This document shows positions 18,010 through 28,808 of a stretch of DNA of 64,000 nt, one piece after another; the first letter of the stretch is position 1, and each line of letters opens with the position of its first letter. The DNA lies in the NCBI GenBank assembly GCA_020633205.1, contig JACKEB010000011.1, positions 912,501 through 976,500 of the forward strand, written 5' to 3'. The position numbers were made by a program, and so were the translations under genes. Origin of the DNA: Polyangiaceae bacterium (GTDB lineage Bacteria > Myxococcota_A > Polyangia > Polyangiales > Polyangiaceae). Under the pieces are notes generated by a model. The model had not been told where the DNA came from. It was given only the letters and a program-made list of their open reading frames with translations, and ran no database searches.

Positions 18010-19592
18010 GCAACGCCGGCAAGATCGCGACGCTGCAGGCGTTGCTTGACCGAGTGAAGAAGAACGCCGCGTCTCCGCGCGTAAACGGCGCTGCGCCTGC
18101 CGCGGTGCTGACAAGCCAAGCGTCGGCGGACGTCGATGACTTGCTCGATCTCTCCTCGGAAGAAGACGAGGTCACCGTGCTGGCTGCGGAGCAACCGGAG
18201 CTGGATGCTCCTCGTCCGCGCATGGAGACCTTCGCCGGAGAAGACATCTTCGACGACGACGAGATCGTCGAGCTGGACGAGGACGACGGCATCGAGATCC
18301 TCGAGGACATAACCGACATCGACGACGAAGACGGGGTTGATGTGGAAATCGCCGTCTCTCCCGAGCCGCCTGAGGTCGCTGTGGTCGAGGCCGAAGAGGC
18401 GCCAGAGCTGTCGCCTCCACCCGTCGACGTCGTAGTATCGCCAGAGCCTCCGGCGGTTGAGCTGACCGTCGACGAGCCCGCATTCGCGGCGGCGCCAGTC
18501 GACGAGACGGTGCTCGATGCGCCTGTGGAGGAGCCCGACGCTGAGGTCGAAGTGGTCGAGGAGGAGATCCCCGAGCCGACACCTTCGCCAGCGCCGGAAG
18601 TGTCCAGCGTTTCCGCACAGAAACCGCCAATCGACGCCTTCGACGATCTGGATTTCGACGAGGAGCCCGAGGCCGACGTATCCTCGGTGCAGCCAGCGGT
18701 GCGCCGAGAGGGCGAGCGTTCTTCGGTGCAGGCAGCGGCGAGCCGAGAAGACGACATCGAGTTCGATCTGGTGGAGCCCGCTCAGGAGGCGGAGCCGATC
18801 TCCAGCCCACGTCCGAAGCCCGCCGAGAGCATGGACGAGGCGCTCCAGTCTGCCGCCGAGCACGCGGTGCCCCTCACTCCACCACCGGAGAGCGGTCAGC
18901 AACCTGCCTCTCAAGGCGACGGGATGGATCAGTCTGCTCTCGAGGCAGCGCTGGTTCAGGACTCTGCGGCGTCCCATGAAATTCCCGCGGCGGAGCAACA
19001 GATCTCCGCTGGTGACGACATCGACGATCTGCTCGAAGCCGACGTGCCCGGACCAAAGGTGGTTCAGGCTCGTCCGGAGATGCCCACGTTGGAGCAGCTG
19101 GGCCAGACCGTCGACCTCGAGCCCTCGATGGGTGGTGACGACCTCGAGTTGGATCCGACGGCGTCGAAGGAAGTCCAAGATTCTCAAGGGCCCCGGGTCC
19201 GCTTCACTCCGCCTCCGCCCACGGAGGAGCTGGAGATGGCGCTGCCGAGTCGTCCCAGCGGCGCCTTCGATATCAACCTCAAGCCTCCGCCGGAAGTCGG
19301 TGAGGAGCTCGCTGAGCTTCGCCGCAAAGAAGCCGAACGCGAGGATCGTCACTCCGCCCCAGTGCACGAAGCAGTGTCTCCTCCCGGAGACGTCGAGGTC
19401 ACCGAGGCGGAAGTCGCCGAGCCGCTCCCAGCGGCGATGCGCGCCGCAGTATCCGCGAGCCGCTCACCAGAGGTGCTCGGGCGCACGGAAATCGTCCCAA
19501 GCGACTCCATCGTGGAACGCAAGGACACGCTGCCTAGCCCACGGGCGGCCACCTTCGCCGACTGGCTGAGCGCCTCGCTCTCCCTCGACTGA
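18006..19592 (+). CDS. Large acidic, Pro/Glu-rich low-complexity protein
   Basis: A 528-aa protein starting with GTG at 18006 (GTGA overlap with the preceding gene). A short amphipathic N-terminal helix (KIATLQALLDRVKKNA) is followed by about 450 residues dominated by Glu, Asp, Pro, Val and Ala, with repeated DDIDDLL/DDLDFDEE-type blocks. It is predicted to be mostly disordered. No enzyme motif is visible. Such tails often act as scaffolds for partner binding; the coupled upstream protein is the obvious candidate. The plus-strand frame is supported by the coupling and by uninterrupted codon usage. Confidence 0.75.
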   Translation: MSNAGKIATLQALLDRVKKNAASPRVNGAAPAAVLTSQASADVDDLLDLSSEEDEVTVLAAEQPELDAPRPRMETFAGEDIFDDDEIVELDEDDGIEILEDITDIDDEDGVDVEIAVSPEPPEVAVVEAEEAPELSPPPVDVVVSPEPPAVELTVDEPAFAAAPVDETVLDAPVEEPDAEVEVVEEEIPEPTPSPAPEVSSVSAQKPPIDAFDDLDFDEEPEADVSSVQPAVRREGERSSVQAAASREDDIEFDLVEPAQEAEPISSPRPKPAESMDEALQSAAEHAVPLTPPPESGQQPASQGDGMDQSALEAALVQDSAASHEIPAAEQQISAGDDIDDLLEADVPGPKVVQARPEMPTLEQLGQTVDLEPSMGGDDLELDPTASKEVQDSQGPRVRFTPPPPTEELEMALPSRPSGAFDINLKPPPEVGEELAELRRKEAEREDRHSAPVHEAVSPPGDVEVTEAEVAEPLPAAMRAAVSASRSPEVLGRTEIVPSDSIVERKDTLPSPRAATFADWLSASLSLD

Positions 19593-19716
19593 CGTCGCCC
19601 GCTGCGGCGCCTTCGTGCTGTCCATCTTCCTGCGCAGCTTCCCAAGCGGTCCCTAGGGAGCCGTGGGGAGTGGTGTCTCAAGGCCGAGCTGCGTCTGCCG
19701 AAGGTGGGGGTGAGGG

Positions 19717-19753
19717 TGCACTGCAGTGCGTTATGCACGCCGCATGCGTGCAC
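19717..19753. promoter_or_regulatory. Cluster of palindromes upstream of the homogentisate operon
   Basis: GCACTGCAGTGC (19718-19729) is a perfect 12-bp palindrome. TGCACGC (19734-19740) and GCGTGCA (19746-19752) form a second dyad, and GTGCAC occurs at both outer ends. It lies about 105 bases before the fah start codon. It is a candidate operator for a dimeric regulator; no regulator gene is adjacent. Confidence 0.45.
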
Positions 19754-19858
19754 TAAATAGCAGCTCCGCTGGGCTCGACGTGGCCGCTGAAGTGGCGTAG
19801 TTCGTTGGGTCCACGGCGGCATGGGTGATGCCCAATGCTGCGGCAGGAGGCACGAACG

Positions 19859-20836
19859 ATGAGATTGGCAACTCGCCAGAACGGCACCCGCGATGGCGCG
19901 CTGATGTTGGTGGATTCGAGCGGTGAGCGTTTCGCTCCAGCCACGCAGATCGCACCGACCTTGCAGGCTGCGCTGGATGACTGGGACGCGCTCTCCCCAA
20001 AGCTCGGGGAGCTCTCGCGCGCGCTCGAGGCCGGCAAGCTCGAGACGCAAGCGCTCGATCCGAAGCAACTCATGGCCCCGCTGCCGCGGGCCTATGAGTG
20101 GGTAGACGGTTCGGCCTACATCAACCACATCGTTCTCGTGCGGAAAGCGCGGGGGGCTGAGCCGCCCGAGACGTTGAAGACCGACCCCCTCGTGTATCAA
20201 GGTGGCTCCGGAGTGCTCCTCTCCCCCACTCAAGACATCGAGCTGCCGGACGCGGGTTGGGGCTTGGACTTCGAGGCTGAGGTTTGCGTGATCCTCGGGG
20301 ATACACCTCGTGGCGTGAAGGCCGCGGACGCTGGCAAGTACGTCAAGCTGATGATGCTGGCCAACGACGTGACCTTCCGCAACTTGATCCCGCCGGAGCT
20401 CGCGAAGGGGTTCGGCTTCTTCACCTCCAAGCCGGCCACTGGCTTCTCTCCCTTTGCCATCACTCCAGACGAACTCGGCGACGCTTTCAAGGATGGGCGG
20501 GTGCACCTGCGCTTGCGCTCGACCCTCAACGGGAAGCTGGTTGGTGATCCCGAGGCGGGGCCGGAGATGCACTTCAGCTTCTTCGAGTTGATCCAGCACA
20601 TCACCAAGACACGGGCCTATACGGCCGGTACGATCCTGGGGAGCGGCACCGTCTCCAATAGCGATCGAGCGCGAGGGATCTCTTGCCTCGCGGAAGCGAG
20701 GATGATCGAAACGATTGAGGAAGGGAAGCCGAAGACTTCCTTCATGCAGGTGGGAGACAAGATCGAGATCGAGATGCTCAATCAAAGCGGCAAGAGCTTG
20801 TTTGGGCGCATCGCGCAGCAGGTGGTGAGCGCGTGA
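19859..20836 (+). CDS. fah: Fumarylacetoacetase-family hydrolase
   Basis: A 325-aa enzyme for the last step of tyrosine catabolism, cleaving fumarylacetoacetate to fumarate and acetoacetate. FAH-fold metal-site motifs are visible: GLDFEAEVCVILGD (acidic ligands) and LMMLANDVTFR (Asp). Later FTSKPATGFSPF is present. ATG at 19859 is preferred because AGGAGG lies 8 bases upstream; an upstream in-frame start at 19835 is weaker. It is first in a four-gene operon with maiA, hpd and hmgA, which supports the specific FAH assignment over other FAH-superfamily members. Confidence 0.88.
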   Translation: MRLATRQNGTRDGALMLVDSSGERFAPATQIAPTLQAALDDWDALSPKLGELSRALEAGKLETQALDPKQLMAPLPRAYEWVDGSAYINHIVLVRKARGAEPPETLKTDPLVYQGGSGVLLSPTQDIELPDAGWGLDFEAEVCVILGDTPRGVKAADAGKYVKLMMLANDVTFRNLIPPELAKGFGFFTSKPATGFSPFAITPDELGDAFKDGRVHLRLRSTLNGKLVGDPEAGPEMHFSFFELIQHITKTRAYTAGTILGSGTVSNSDRARGISCLAEARMIETIEEGKPKTSFMQVGDKIEIEMLNQSGKSLFGRIAQQVVSA

Positions 20837-21498
20837 AACTCTACGGCTACTGGCGTAGTAGCTGTTCCTGGCGGGTGCGCATCGCACTTGCGCTCAAGGG
20901 TGCGGACTTCGAGGCCGTGCCGGTGCACCTGGTCAAGGACGGCGGGCAGCACAAGCAGGTGAGCTACCGCGAAAAGAACCCGATGCAGCAGGTGCCCTTT
21001 CTCGAGTTCGACTCGCCGCAGCGCTTGGCGTCCGGGCTCGAGCTGCACGGTCTGGCACAGTCGGTCGCGATCATCGAGTACCTCGATGAGCTGCTCCCGC
21101 AGCCGCCGCTGGTCGGTACCTCTGCGGTGGAGCGTGCGCGAGTTCGCTGGCTGACGGAGATGATCAACTCCGGAATTCAACCGCTGCAGAACCTGTTCGT
21201 GATGCAGGAGCTGAGCCGTGTCGCTCCCGCAGTGGATAGCAAAGCCTGGTCTGCCAGCTTCATCGAGCGAGGACTTGCTGCCCTCGAGACGACTGCGGGC
21301 GGAGCGGACTCGCGTTTCCTTGTGGGAAATATGCCTAGCATGGCGGACATCTGTCTCGTGCCGCAGCTGTATAACGCGCGCCGCTTCAGCCTAGATTTGT
21401 CTGCTTACCCGCGGCTGTGTGCGATCGAAGCCGCGTGTTTCGAGCTCGAGGCGTTCAAGCTGAGCCACCCGGATCAGCAGCCGGACGCGGAAACGTGA
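20833..21498 (+). CDS. maiA: Maleylacetoacetate isomerase
   Basis: A 221-aa glutathione S-transferase family enzyme (zeta class) that isomerises 4-maleylacetoacetate to 4-fumarylacetoacetate using glutathione. The zeta signature SSCSWRVRIAL lies at residues 9-19. The thioredoxin-like N-domain has NPMQQVPFLEF and the GSH gamma-Glu site region HGLAQSVAIIEYLDE; an all-helical C-domain follows. The GTG start overlaps the fah stop (GTGA). It needs glutathione; gshB is at 45200. Confidence 0.92.
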   Translation: MKLYGYWRSSCSWRVRIALALKGADFEAVPVHLVKDGGQHKQVSYREKNPMQQVPFLEFDSPQRLASGLELHGLAQSVAIIEYLDELLPQPPLVGTSAVERARVRWLTEMINSGIQPLQNLFVMQELSRVAPAVDSKAWSASFIERGLAALETTAGGADSRFLVGNMPSMADICLVPQLYNARRFSLDLSAYPRLCAIEAACFELEAFKLSHPDQQPDAET

Positions 21499-21581
21499 CG
21501 CCGCGCCAACACGGCGCACTGAATGTTCAAAGCGCCTGACGGGCGCGCCGATTGACACCCTGTGGGGCTTGGAGAGCGAAG

Positions 21582-22726
<1,145 letters not shown>

Positions 22727-22727
<1 letters not shown>

Positions 22728-23884
22728 TGCTGGATCGGCAGATCCGCGGGGAAGTACCGAAGAAGCACCACATTCAGATGCGCCTCAGTAACGGCGATCT
22801 GGCGTTCGAAGAGTGCTTCACCCGAGACGGCTTTGACGGGCCGTACACCATTCTGTATCACCAGAAGCGTCCCCACACTCAGCGGATCGCCGAAGTGGCC
22901 CACGGCTGGCACCTGCCAGAGCCCGTGGCGCCGCGCGCGCTAGCGAAGCGGCACTACAAGTCCTTCGATCTGAAGGTGCCGGGTGGGGCCAGTGTGGACG
23001 CCCGAGTTCCGCTGCTGTTCAACAAGGACGTATCCTTGGGGATCTGCAAGCCCACGCAAGCGGATCCAGTCTATTTCGCAGACGCCGATGCAGATCAGCT
23101 GATCTTCGTTTTTGAGGGGGCCGGCGAGCTAGTCAGCCAGTACGGCAAGCTGCGCTTCGCCAAGAACGACTACCTGTTCATCCCGCGCTCGGTGGTTCAC
23201 CGTCTGGTCCCCGACCCGGGAGTCAACCAATACTGGCTCACGATGGAGCTGAACGGCGGCCTCCACCTACCAAAGCAGTGGCGCAACGAAGTCGGGCAGC
23301 TGCGCATGGATGCCCCATATTGCCACCGGGATTTTCAACTGCCGGAGTTCGTCGGACCGACGGATGAAGGGATCCGCAAGCTCTTGATCAAGCGCGGCGG
23401 GCAGTTCCACGGCTTCGAGTACATCGACAATCCGTTGGACGTGATTGGTTGGGATGGCTCGGTGTATCCGTGGGTGTTCCCCATCTTGAACTTCCAGCCG
23501 CGCGCCGGCCTGGTGCACCTGCCCCCGACCTGGCACGGCACCTTCGCGTGTCGCGGCGGCTTGATTTGTAGCTTCGTTCCTCGCCTCGTGGATTTCCATC
23601 CGGAAGCCATCCCCTGTCCCTACCCGCACAGCAGCGTGGATGTGGATGAGTTCCTGTTCTACTGCGATGGCAACTTCACTTCGCGCCGCGGCATCCTGCC
23701 TGGGAGCATCTCTCATCACCCGGCGGGCATCGCGCACGGGCCGCATCCGGGGGCGTACGAAGCCAGTATCGGCAGTGAACGAACCAACGAGCTGGCCGTG
23801 ATGCTCGACGTTCTCGAGCCACTGCAGCCCACCGCCGCGGCGCTGAACATCGAAGACCCGGGCTATCAAGACAGCTTCATCTGA
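22727..23884 (+). CDS. hmgA: Homogentisate 1,2-dioxygenase
   Basis: A 385-aa non-haem iron ring-cleavage enzyme that converts homogentisate to 4-maleylacetoacetate. Cupin-fold signatures include FVFEGAGELVSQYGKLRF and YLFIPRSVVHRL. The C-terminal HHPAGIAHGPHPG block matches the iron-site region of the family. At 385 aa it is shorter than the usual 430-440 aa, matching the compact bacterial type. It is last in the operon and overlaps hpd by one base. Product flow is hpd, hmgA, maiA, fah, the reverse of gene order. Confidence 0.92.
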
Positions 23885-23899
23885 GCCGTGCGCTTGTCC

Positions 23900-24814
23900 C
23901 TAGGTGGGTAGCTCGCCGGGCGCGAGCCACTCAACGTGTTCGTCGCGGAGCCAAGTGCGCTGACGCCGGGCGAAGACGCGCGTTGCGCGGTAGATGGCGT
24001 CTTGCGTCTCCTGGAGGCGAGGCGAGCCCACCAGTTCCTCCAGGCGGCTCTCCTTGAGTAGCTCCGCCAGCTGCCGGTAGCCGACGGATCCCATGGGGCG
24101 TGTGTCCCCGTAGCCGCGCTCCAGCAGCTTCGCGACCTCCTCGAGCCAGCCCATAGCGAACATCTTCTCGATGCGGCCTGCAATCAGAACATCCTGTTGC
24201 TCCCGCTCGCGGGCTACCCCAATCAGGCGCGCCGGATAGCGTACCTCGCGGAAACCGTGCCCCGCCTGCCACTGGCTCATGGGCACGCCCGACAGCTCGA
24301 AGATTTCCAACGCGCGACTTACTCGCACGAAGTCGTTGGGGTTGAGCTCCGCCGCACGGCTCGGGTCGACACGCTCCAGCTCTTCGTACAGCGCCGGGCG
24401 GCCGTGTGCTTCGGCAAGCGCCCGATGGCGCTCTCGCAGCGCCGGGTCGGCGGGAGGAGCGGGGGCGAGCCCATAGATCAGCGCTCGGACGAAGAGAAAG
24501 CTCCCACCGCACACGATCGGTCGCTTGCCGCGGCTCTTGATGTCCTGCACGGCTGCTTCAGCCAGCTCCGCCCAGCGAGCTGCATCCAGCGCTTCTCCCG
24601 GCTCGCAGCAGTCGATCAGATGGTGAGGTGCGCGCTCCAGCTCCTCGGCGCTGGGCTTGCCGCTTCCTATGTCGAAGTAGCGATACACCTGCACGCTGTC
24701 CGCGCTCACCACTTCGCCATCGATGGCTTCAGCGAGGCGCACCGCCAGCTCCGTTTTGCCGGATGCTGTCGGTCCTACGACGACCCATAGGCGCTGTTCG
24801 TCTCGCAGCTCCAC
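23900..24814 (-). CDS. miaA: tRNA dimethylallyltransferase
   Basis: A 304-aa enzyme that adds a dimethylallyl group to A37 of tRNAs reading UNN codons. The P-loop is GPTASGKT (residues 14-21), followed by SADSVQVYRYFDIGSGKPS and the C-terminal MGSVGYRQ region. The usual GGTGLY motif reads GGSFLF, an acceptable variation. It lies 49 bases downstream of mutL on the same strand, the mutL-miaA order also known in enterobacteria, so the two are probably co-transcribed. Confidence 0.93.
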   Translation of the reverse strand: MELRDEQRLWVVVGPTASGKTELAVRLAEAIDGEVVSADSVQVYRYFDIGSGKPSAEELERAPHHLIDCCEPGEALDAARWAELAEAAVQDIKSRGKRPIVCGGSFLFVRALIYGLAPAPPADPALRERHRALAEAHGRPALYEELERVDPSRAAELNPNDFVRVSRALEIFELSGVPMSQWQAGHGFREVRYPARLIGVAREREQQDVLIAGRIEKMFAMGWLEEVAKLLERGYGDTRPMGSVGYRQLAELLKESRLEELVGSPRLQETQDAIYRATRVFARRQRTWLRDEHVEWLAPGELPT

Positions 24815-24863
24815 GGCTCGCGCTGTAGCAGATCTGAAGCGCTAGAGCGTGAATCACGGGACT

Positions 24864-26807
24864 TCAGCGGCGTCCGACTTTGCGCTCCAGCTCCGCCCAG
24901 GTCACTCGGGTCACTACCGGGCGACCATGGGGACAGTGGCCAGCGAAGTCGGCTTGGTCGAGGGCCTGCAGCAACGCCTTCACTTCTTCTGCGCCCAAGC
25001 TTTCCCCGGCGCGTATGGATCCGTGGCAAGCCATGGTTGCGAGGGCGAGGTCCACGGCGTCGGAGAAGCCGCGACCGCCGCGCCGAGTCACCTCACTCAG
25101 CAGGTCCCGCACGAGACGCTCTGGGGATGCCCTGCCGAGGAGCCTTGGGATGGCGTGAATGCTCACCGTCTCTGGACCACGGCGCCTGAGGTCCACGCCC
25201 AGCGCTTGAAGCTCTTCGCTGCGCTCTTCTATCAAGTCTGCCTCTTCCGGGCTGACATCTACAGTGAGTGGAAAGAGGAGCGCTTGAGCAGGCACCGTGC
25301 GGGATTGGTACTGTCGGCGCAGCCGGTCGAAGGTGACGCGTTCGGCTGCTGCGTGTTGGTCCAAGACATAGAAGCCGTCCTCCGCTTCGCACAGCAGGTA
25401 GGTCTGCCGCAGCTGCGCGACGAATCGCAGATTCGCCCAGCGCAGGCCCGGGTCGCCAGCGGTGGTTCCGTCTGGGCGTACTGGGGCGAGGTGGCTGTCG
25501 CGCACCGCCACAAGCGCTGCGAGGTCGCTTGTGGCATTGCCCTGTGGATACGTTTGCAGCGGATCACTCTCAGTCGTGTCTGGGCCAAGCCCCCAAGGAT
25601 CCTGGCTTGCTGTAGGACTGGAGCCTGCAGCTCGGGGCGGCTCGGACTCCAGCGCGAGACGGGTTTGGCCTTGAAAGGGTGTGCTCGCTCCACCCGCGCC
25701 GGGCGTGTTGTGCTGCACCTTCTCGTGCTGCACGTTCATATGCTGCGCGGTGTCGCGCTGCCAGGCAGGTCGGGTGTCGTTTGGCTGACGCTGGGACCAG
25801 GGGTTCTTGGCGGGAGCAGGCAACGCGAATGCCTCTGCCAGCGCGAGGGAGAGCACCCGGTAGAGCGAGTCGCAAACGGCGCGCGCGTCGGCGAAGCGCA
25901 CCTCCGTCTTCTGCGGATGAACGTTCACGTCGACCAGCTGGGGCGGTAGCTCGAGGTACACGATACCGCGCGGATAACGTCCCCGCTCGAGCACGCTGCC
26001 GTACGCTTGAGCGACCGTCACAGCGAGTGCGCGATCCTTGATCGGCCGACCGTTGACGAATAGTCGGAGCCCCGCAGCGCCTGCGCGTGCCCGCTCTGGC
26101 CGCGATAGGTATGCTTCGACCTTGAGGGTCCCGCGCTCTCCCTCACACTGAGCAAGCTCGTCTTCTTGCAACGCCGCACGCGCGCGTTCGCCGCGGCTCG
26201 GCGCGCGCAGCCACTCCCGCACCTTGCGTCCATCGCGAGTCAGCGTAAACGACACGTCGTGACGGGCAAAAGCCGCCGCCTCCAGCACTTCTGTGATGTG
26301 GCCAGACTCGGTGTTGCTGGAGCGGAGGAACTTGCGTCGCGCCGGTACGTTGAAAAAGAGGTCTTTGAGCTCGATGAGCGTCCCGACTGCGCTGGCTGTC
26401 GGGGTGATCACGGGATTCACACCGCCTTCCAAGCGCAGCTCCGTCGCGGCGTCGGACTCCGCGCTGCGAGTCACCAGACGAAAGCGACTGACGGAAGCAA
26501 TGGAGGGCAGTGCTTCTCCGCGGAAACCATAGGTCACGACGTTCTGGAGGTCTGCGATGGCAGAGAGCTTGCTCGTCGCGTGGCGTTCTACGGCAAGCGC
26601 CGCATCCTCCGCGTCCATGCCTCGGCCGTCGTCGCGCACAGCGACCTTGGTGATGCCACCGCCCACGATTTCGACGTCGACTCGTGTGGCGCCCGCGTCG
26701 AGCGCGTTCTCGACCAGCTCCTTCACCGCGCTGGCTGGTCGCTCCACGACTTCGCCAGCCGCAATCTGGCTCGCGAGCTCCGGAGGAAGGAGGTGAATTC
26801 TCGACAT
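24864..26807 (-). CDS. mutL: DNA mismatch repair protein MutL, endonuclease type
   Basis: A 647-aa GHKL ATPase that links MutS mismatch recognition to strand incision. N-terminal ATP motifs are VENALDAGAT (33-42), DDGRGMD and YGFRGEALPSI. After a Pro/Gln-rich linker (about 340-430) the C-terminal domain holds DQHAAAE (483-489) and CPHGRP (from Cys625), the metal-site motifs of nicking MutL proteins. The last acidic residue of DQHA(x2)E(x4)E is Asp here. This agrees with a MutH-independent system. miaA follows on the same strand. Confidence 0.95.
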   Translation of the reverse strand: MSRIHLLPPELASQIAAGEVVERPASAVKELVENALDAGATRVDVEIVGGGITKVAVRDDGRGMDAEDAALAVERHATSKLSAIADLQNVVTYGFRGEALPSIASVSRFRLVTRSAESDAATELRLEGGVNPVITPTASAVGTLIELKDLFFNVPARRKFLRSSNTESGHITEVLEAAAFARHDVSFTLTRDGRKVREWLRAPSRGERARAALQEDELAQCEGERGTLKVEAYLSRPERARAGAAGLRLFVNGRPIKDRALAVTVAQAYGSVLERGRYPRGIVYLELPPQLVDVNVHPQKTEVRFADARAVCDSLYRVLSLALAEAFALPAPAKNPWSQRQPNDTRPAWQRDTAQHMNVQHEKVQHNTPGAGGASTPFQGQTRLALESEPPRAAGSSPTASQDPWGLGPDTTESDPLQTYPQGNATSDLAALVAVRDSHLAPVRPDGTTAGDPGLRWANLRFVAQLRQTYLLCEAEDGFYVLDQHAAAERVTFDRLRRQYQSRTVPAQALLFPLTVDVSPEEADLIEERSEELQALGVDLRRRGPETVSIHAIPRLLGRASPERLVRDLLSEVTRRGGRGFSDAVDLALATMACHGSIRAGESLGAEEVKALLQALDQADFAGHCPHGRPVVTRVTWAELERKVGRR

Positions 26808-26847
26808 GGCGCGCGACCGGCACTGTCGCCCAAGTTGTTCGCGAGAG

Positions 26848-27432
26848 CTACTGTTCTTCGCTCACTTGATCCGACGCTGCGCCAAGTGCCTCCCGAGCCG
26901 CACGTCGTGTGACGCCAAACACCGCCAAGGCAAGCGTCATCAAAGGTAGCGCCAGCTTCAAGCCGTATATTGCCGGGAGGAAATGCGCGATCTGGGCGGC
27001 TTCAGGGTTTGATATGGTGCCCAAGGCCGCGGTGGCCGCGGCGCGTACCGGCGCCGAGAGCACGAAGTTGAGGACCATCGCGCCGCCGCTGACGAGCGCG
27101 ACTTGCAGGATCGTCCCGGCGGAGGCTCGCCCAAAGATCCCGCGCATCGACACGATGGACAGCACGCCACCGAGGAGCACCAAGGCGACGCCCATCGGAG
27201 TCATGATCTTGTGGAGCTCCGCTATGGTTTCGAACTGCGTCTTGAGTACAGCCGCCAAGACTGGCTGGAGCTCCGCGGTCTCTCGCGCTGCGAACTCTGG
27301 GTCCGTCGTGGCGTTGATGAGCTGGAACCCCTCGAGGAAGACCATCATCCCCACCAACGACAGCGCTGCCAGCGCCAACACTAGATAGAGCGGGCGCTTC
27401 CCCGCGGTGGTTGTGGTCTCCCCTTCCGACAC
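26848..27432 (-). CDS. Small integral membrane protein, unknown function
   Basis: A 194-aa protein with four likely membrane helices, at about residues 14-34, 78-98, 103-126 and 158-180. The 45-residue loop after the first helix is acidic and helical. No family is recognised. The GTG start at 27432 is in frame with no clear ribosome site. It lies upstream of mutL on the same strand with a 40-base gap and may share its transcript. Confidence 0.7.
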   Translation of the reverse strand: MSEGETTTTAGKRPLYLVLALAALSLVGMMVFLEGFQLINATTDPEFAARETAELQPVLAAVLKTQFETIAELHKIMTPMGVALVLLGGVLSIVSMRGIFGRASAGTILQVALVSGGAMVLNFVLSAPVRAAATAALGTISNPEAAQIAHFLPAIYGLKLALPLMTLALAVFGVTRRAAREALGAASDQVSEEQ

Positions 27433-27513
27433 GTGCTGGAAACCGGCATAGCACGGCCCAGCTCGAAATGCGGCGGCTCGAAGAACTACTGGAGCTGAGC
27501 CAACCGACGCTCG

Positions 27514-28350
27514 CTAGAGCAAGCCGGAGCGTCTTGCGGCTTCGGCGATCCCGCCACCGGTGTGGTGGTTCGCTCGCAGCACCTCGTTGGCCGCGTCCAC
27601 CACCTCAGGCGGCGACTGCCCCATCGCATAGGACCGACCGACGGCGCGCATCATCGTCAGATCGTTGAGCCAGTCACCCACGGCCACGACCTCGTCCAGG
27701 GAGATCTCCAGCAGCTCCGCCAAGTGCTGCAACCCGCTTGCCTTGCTGACACCGCGACGGCGCACCACCATCGCCCAGATCCCCTCGAAACCGGGGCGGT
27801 TAGAGATGAACGCAGCGCTCTCGAGTTCCTTGAGCCCGTTCACGCAGTGTTGCAGCTCGGTGATCCGGGATTGCTCACCCACGGCGACCATGCCGAGCGC
27901 CTCGTCTTCCCATGAGGGATGATCCAGCACGCTCTCGACGCGGTCCATTGCCTCGGTCCAGATGCTCACGTAGGGCGCTGCCTGGTCCCCGTGGGCGTCG
28001 AACACGATGCGATCCGCGCCGAACAGGAAGGTCATCGGCCGCAGCTCGCCGAGCGCCTCGCGCAACGGCGCCACCGCGTCTGCAGGCAGCGGCTCGGTGT
28101 GAACCAGCTTTCCGCTACGTGGGTCGACGATCTGCACCCCGTCTAGACAGACGAGCGGGGTCGTTAGGTCCAGCTGCCTTGCGAGGTGGCCGCAGCCCGA
28201 GTGCATGCGTCCCGTGCAGAAGGTCACGCGAACCCCGCGCTGCGCTAGCGCTTGAATAGCCGCCGCGTCTTCGGGATGAATCGTCCCGTCGCTCGCGAGG
28301 AGCGTTCCGTCGAGATCAGTGGCGAGGAGTTTGGGGGGAGGAAGAGTCAC
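27514..28350 (-). CDS. HAD-superfamily hydrolase, Cof/YbjI type
   Basis: A 278-aa phosphatase of HAD subclass IIB. The nucleophile motif is TDLDGTLL (Asp12, Asp14), followed by CTGR and the C-terminal metal motif GDWLNDLTMM. The large cap (about 85-190) sets substrate choice, usually sugar phosphates, FMN or related small molecules. The start is uncertain. GTG at 28350 gives a normal Cof length. The frame continues to a TTG at 28446, but that lies inside the rpmA terminator hairpin and is unlikely. Confidence 0.82.
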   Translation of the reverse strand: MTLPPPKLLATDLDGTLLASDGTIHPEDAAAIQALAQRGVRVTFCTGRMHSGCGHLARQLDLTTPLVCLDGVQIVDPRSGKLVHTEPLPADAVAPLREALGELRPMTFLFGADRIVFDAHGDQAAPYVSIWTEAMDRVESVLDHPSWEDEALGMVAVGEQSRITELQHCVNGLKELESAAFISNRPGFEGIWAMVVRRRGVSKASGLQHLAELLEISLDEVVAVGDWLNDLTMMRAVGRSYAMGQSPPEVVDAANEVLRANHHTGGGIAEAARRSGLL

Positions 28351-28444
28351 TGGCGAACCCAATACGACAGAAGGGTCACTCGAGTTGAGTGACCCCCCTG
28401 AAATGGCTTCCGCGGTGCGAAGCACCGCAAATGGCAGAAACACC

Positions 28445-28474
28445 AAAAACTCTGACCGCCGTGGCGATCAGAGT
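28445..28474 (-). terminator. Intrinsic terminator after rpmA
   Basis: On the minus strand ACTCTGATCGCC-ACG-GCGGTCAGAGT forms a near-perfect stem followed by TTTTTGG. It lies about 55 bases after the rpmA stop and separates the ribosomal genes from the HAD gene. Confidence 0.85.
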
Positions 28475-28526
28475 CCAGGTGAAAGGCTTACGCGATTGGA
28501 AGAGCAGCCTGGCTGCTCAGACGAAC

Positions 28527-28787
28527 TCAGCTAGCAGCGGGCTCGACCGAGACGCGCTTCTTGGTGCGCGTCTCCCAGCCGAACTTCACGTGGCCGTCGC
28601 AGAGGGCGAACAGCGTGAAGTCCTTGGCCAGACCCACGTTGGGGCCGGGAGCCATGGTCATGCCGACCTGGCGCACGATGATGCCGCCGGCGCGAATGAA
28701 CTCACCGCCGTAGACCTTGGTGCCGCGGAACTGGGGATTGCTGTTGCGGCCGTTCCGTGTGGATCCGCCGCCCTTTTTATGTGCCAT
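28527..28787 (-). CDS. rpmA: 50S ribosomal protein L27
   Basis: An 86-aa ribosomal protein near the peptidyl-transferase centre. It has the hallmark N-terminus MAHKKGGGSTRNGRNS, then KVYGGEFIRAGGIIVRQ. The Firmicutes-type cleavable N-terminal extension is absent. It lies 21 bases downstream of rplU, the universal pairing, and is followed by an intrinsic terminator. Confidence 0.97.
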   Translation of the reverse strand: MAHKKGGGSTRNGRNSNPQFRGTKVYGGEFIRAGGIIVRQVGMTMAPGPNVGLAKDFTLFALCDGHVKFGWETRTKKRVSVEPAAS

Positions 28788-28808
28788 CTCGAAATGCTCC
28801 CGCTCAGA

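Noticed and set aside
18172..19569. Long open frames on the other strand and in other frames over the acidic protein gene
   Set aside because: High GC with few stops opens all frames here. The plus-strand frame is supported by its coupling to the upstream gene and by its uniform acidic composition; the others give Arg/Ser-rich products.
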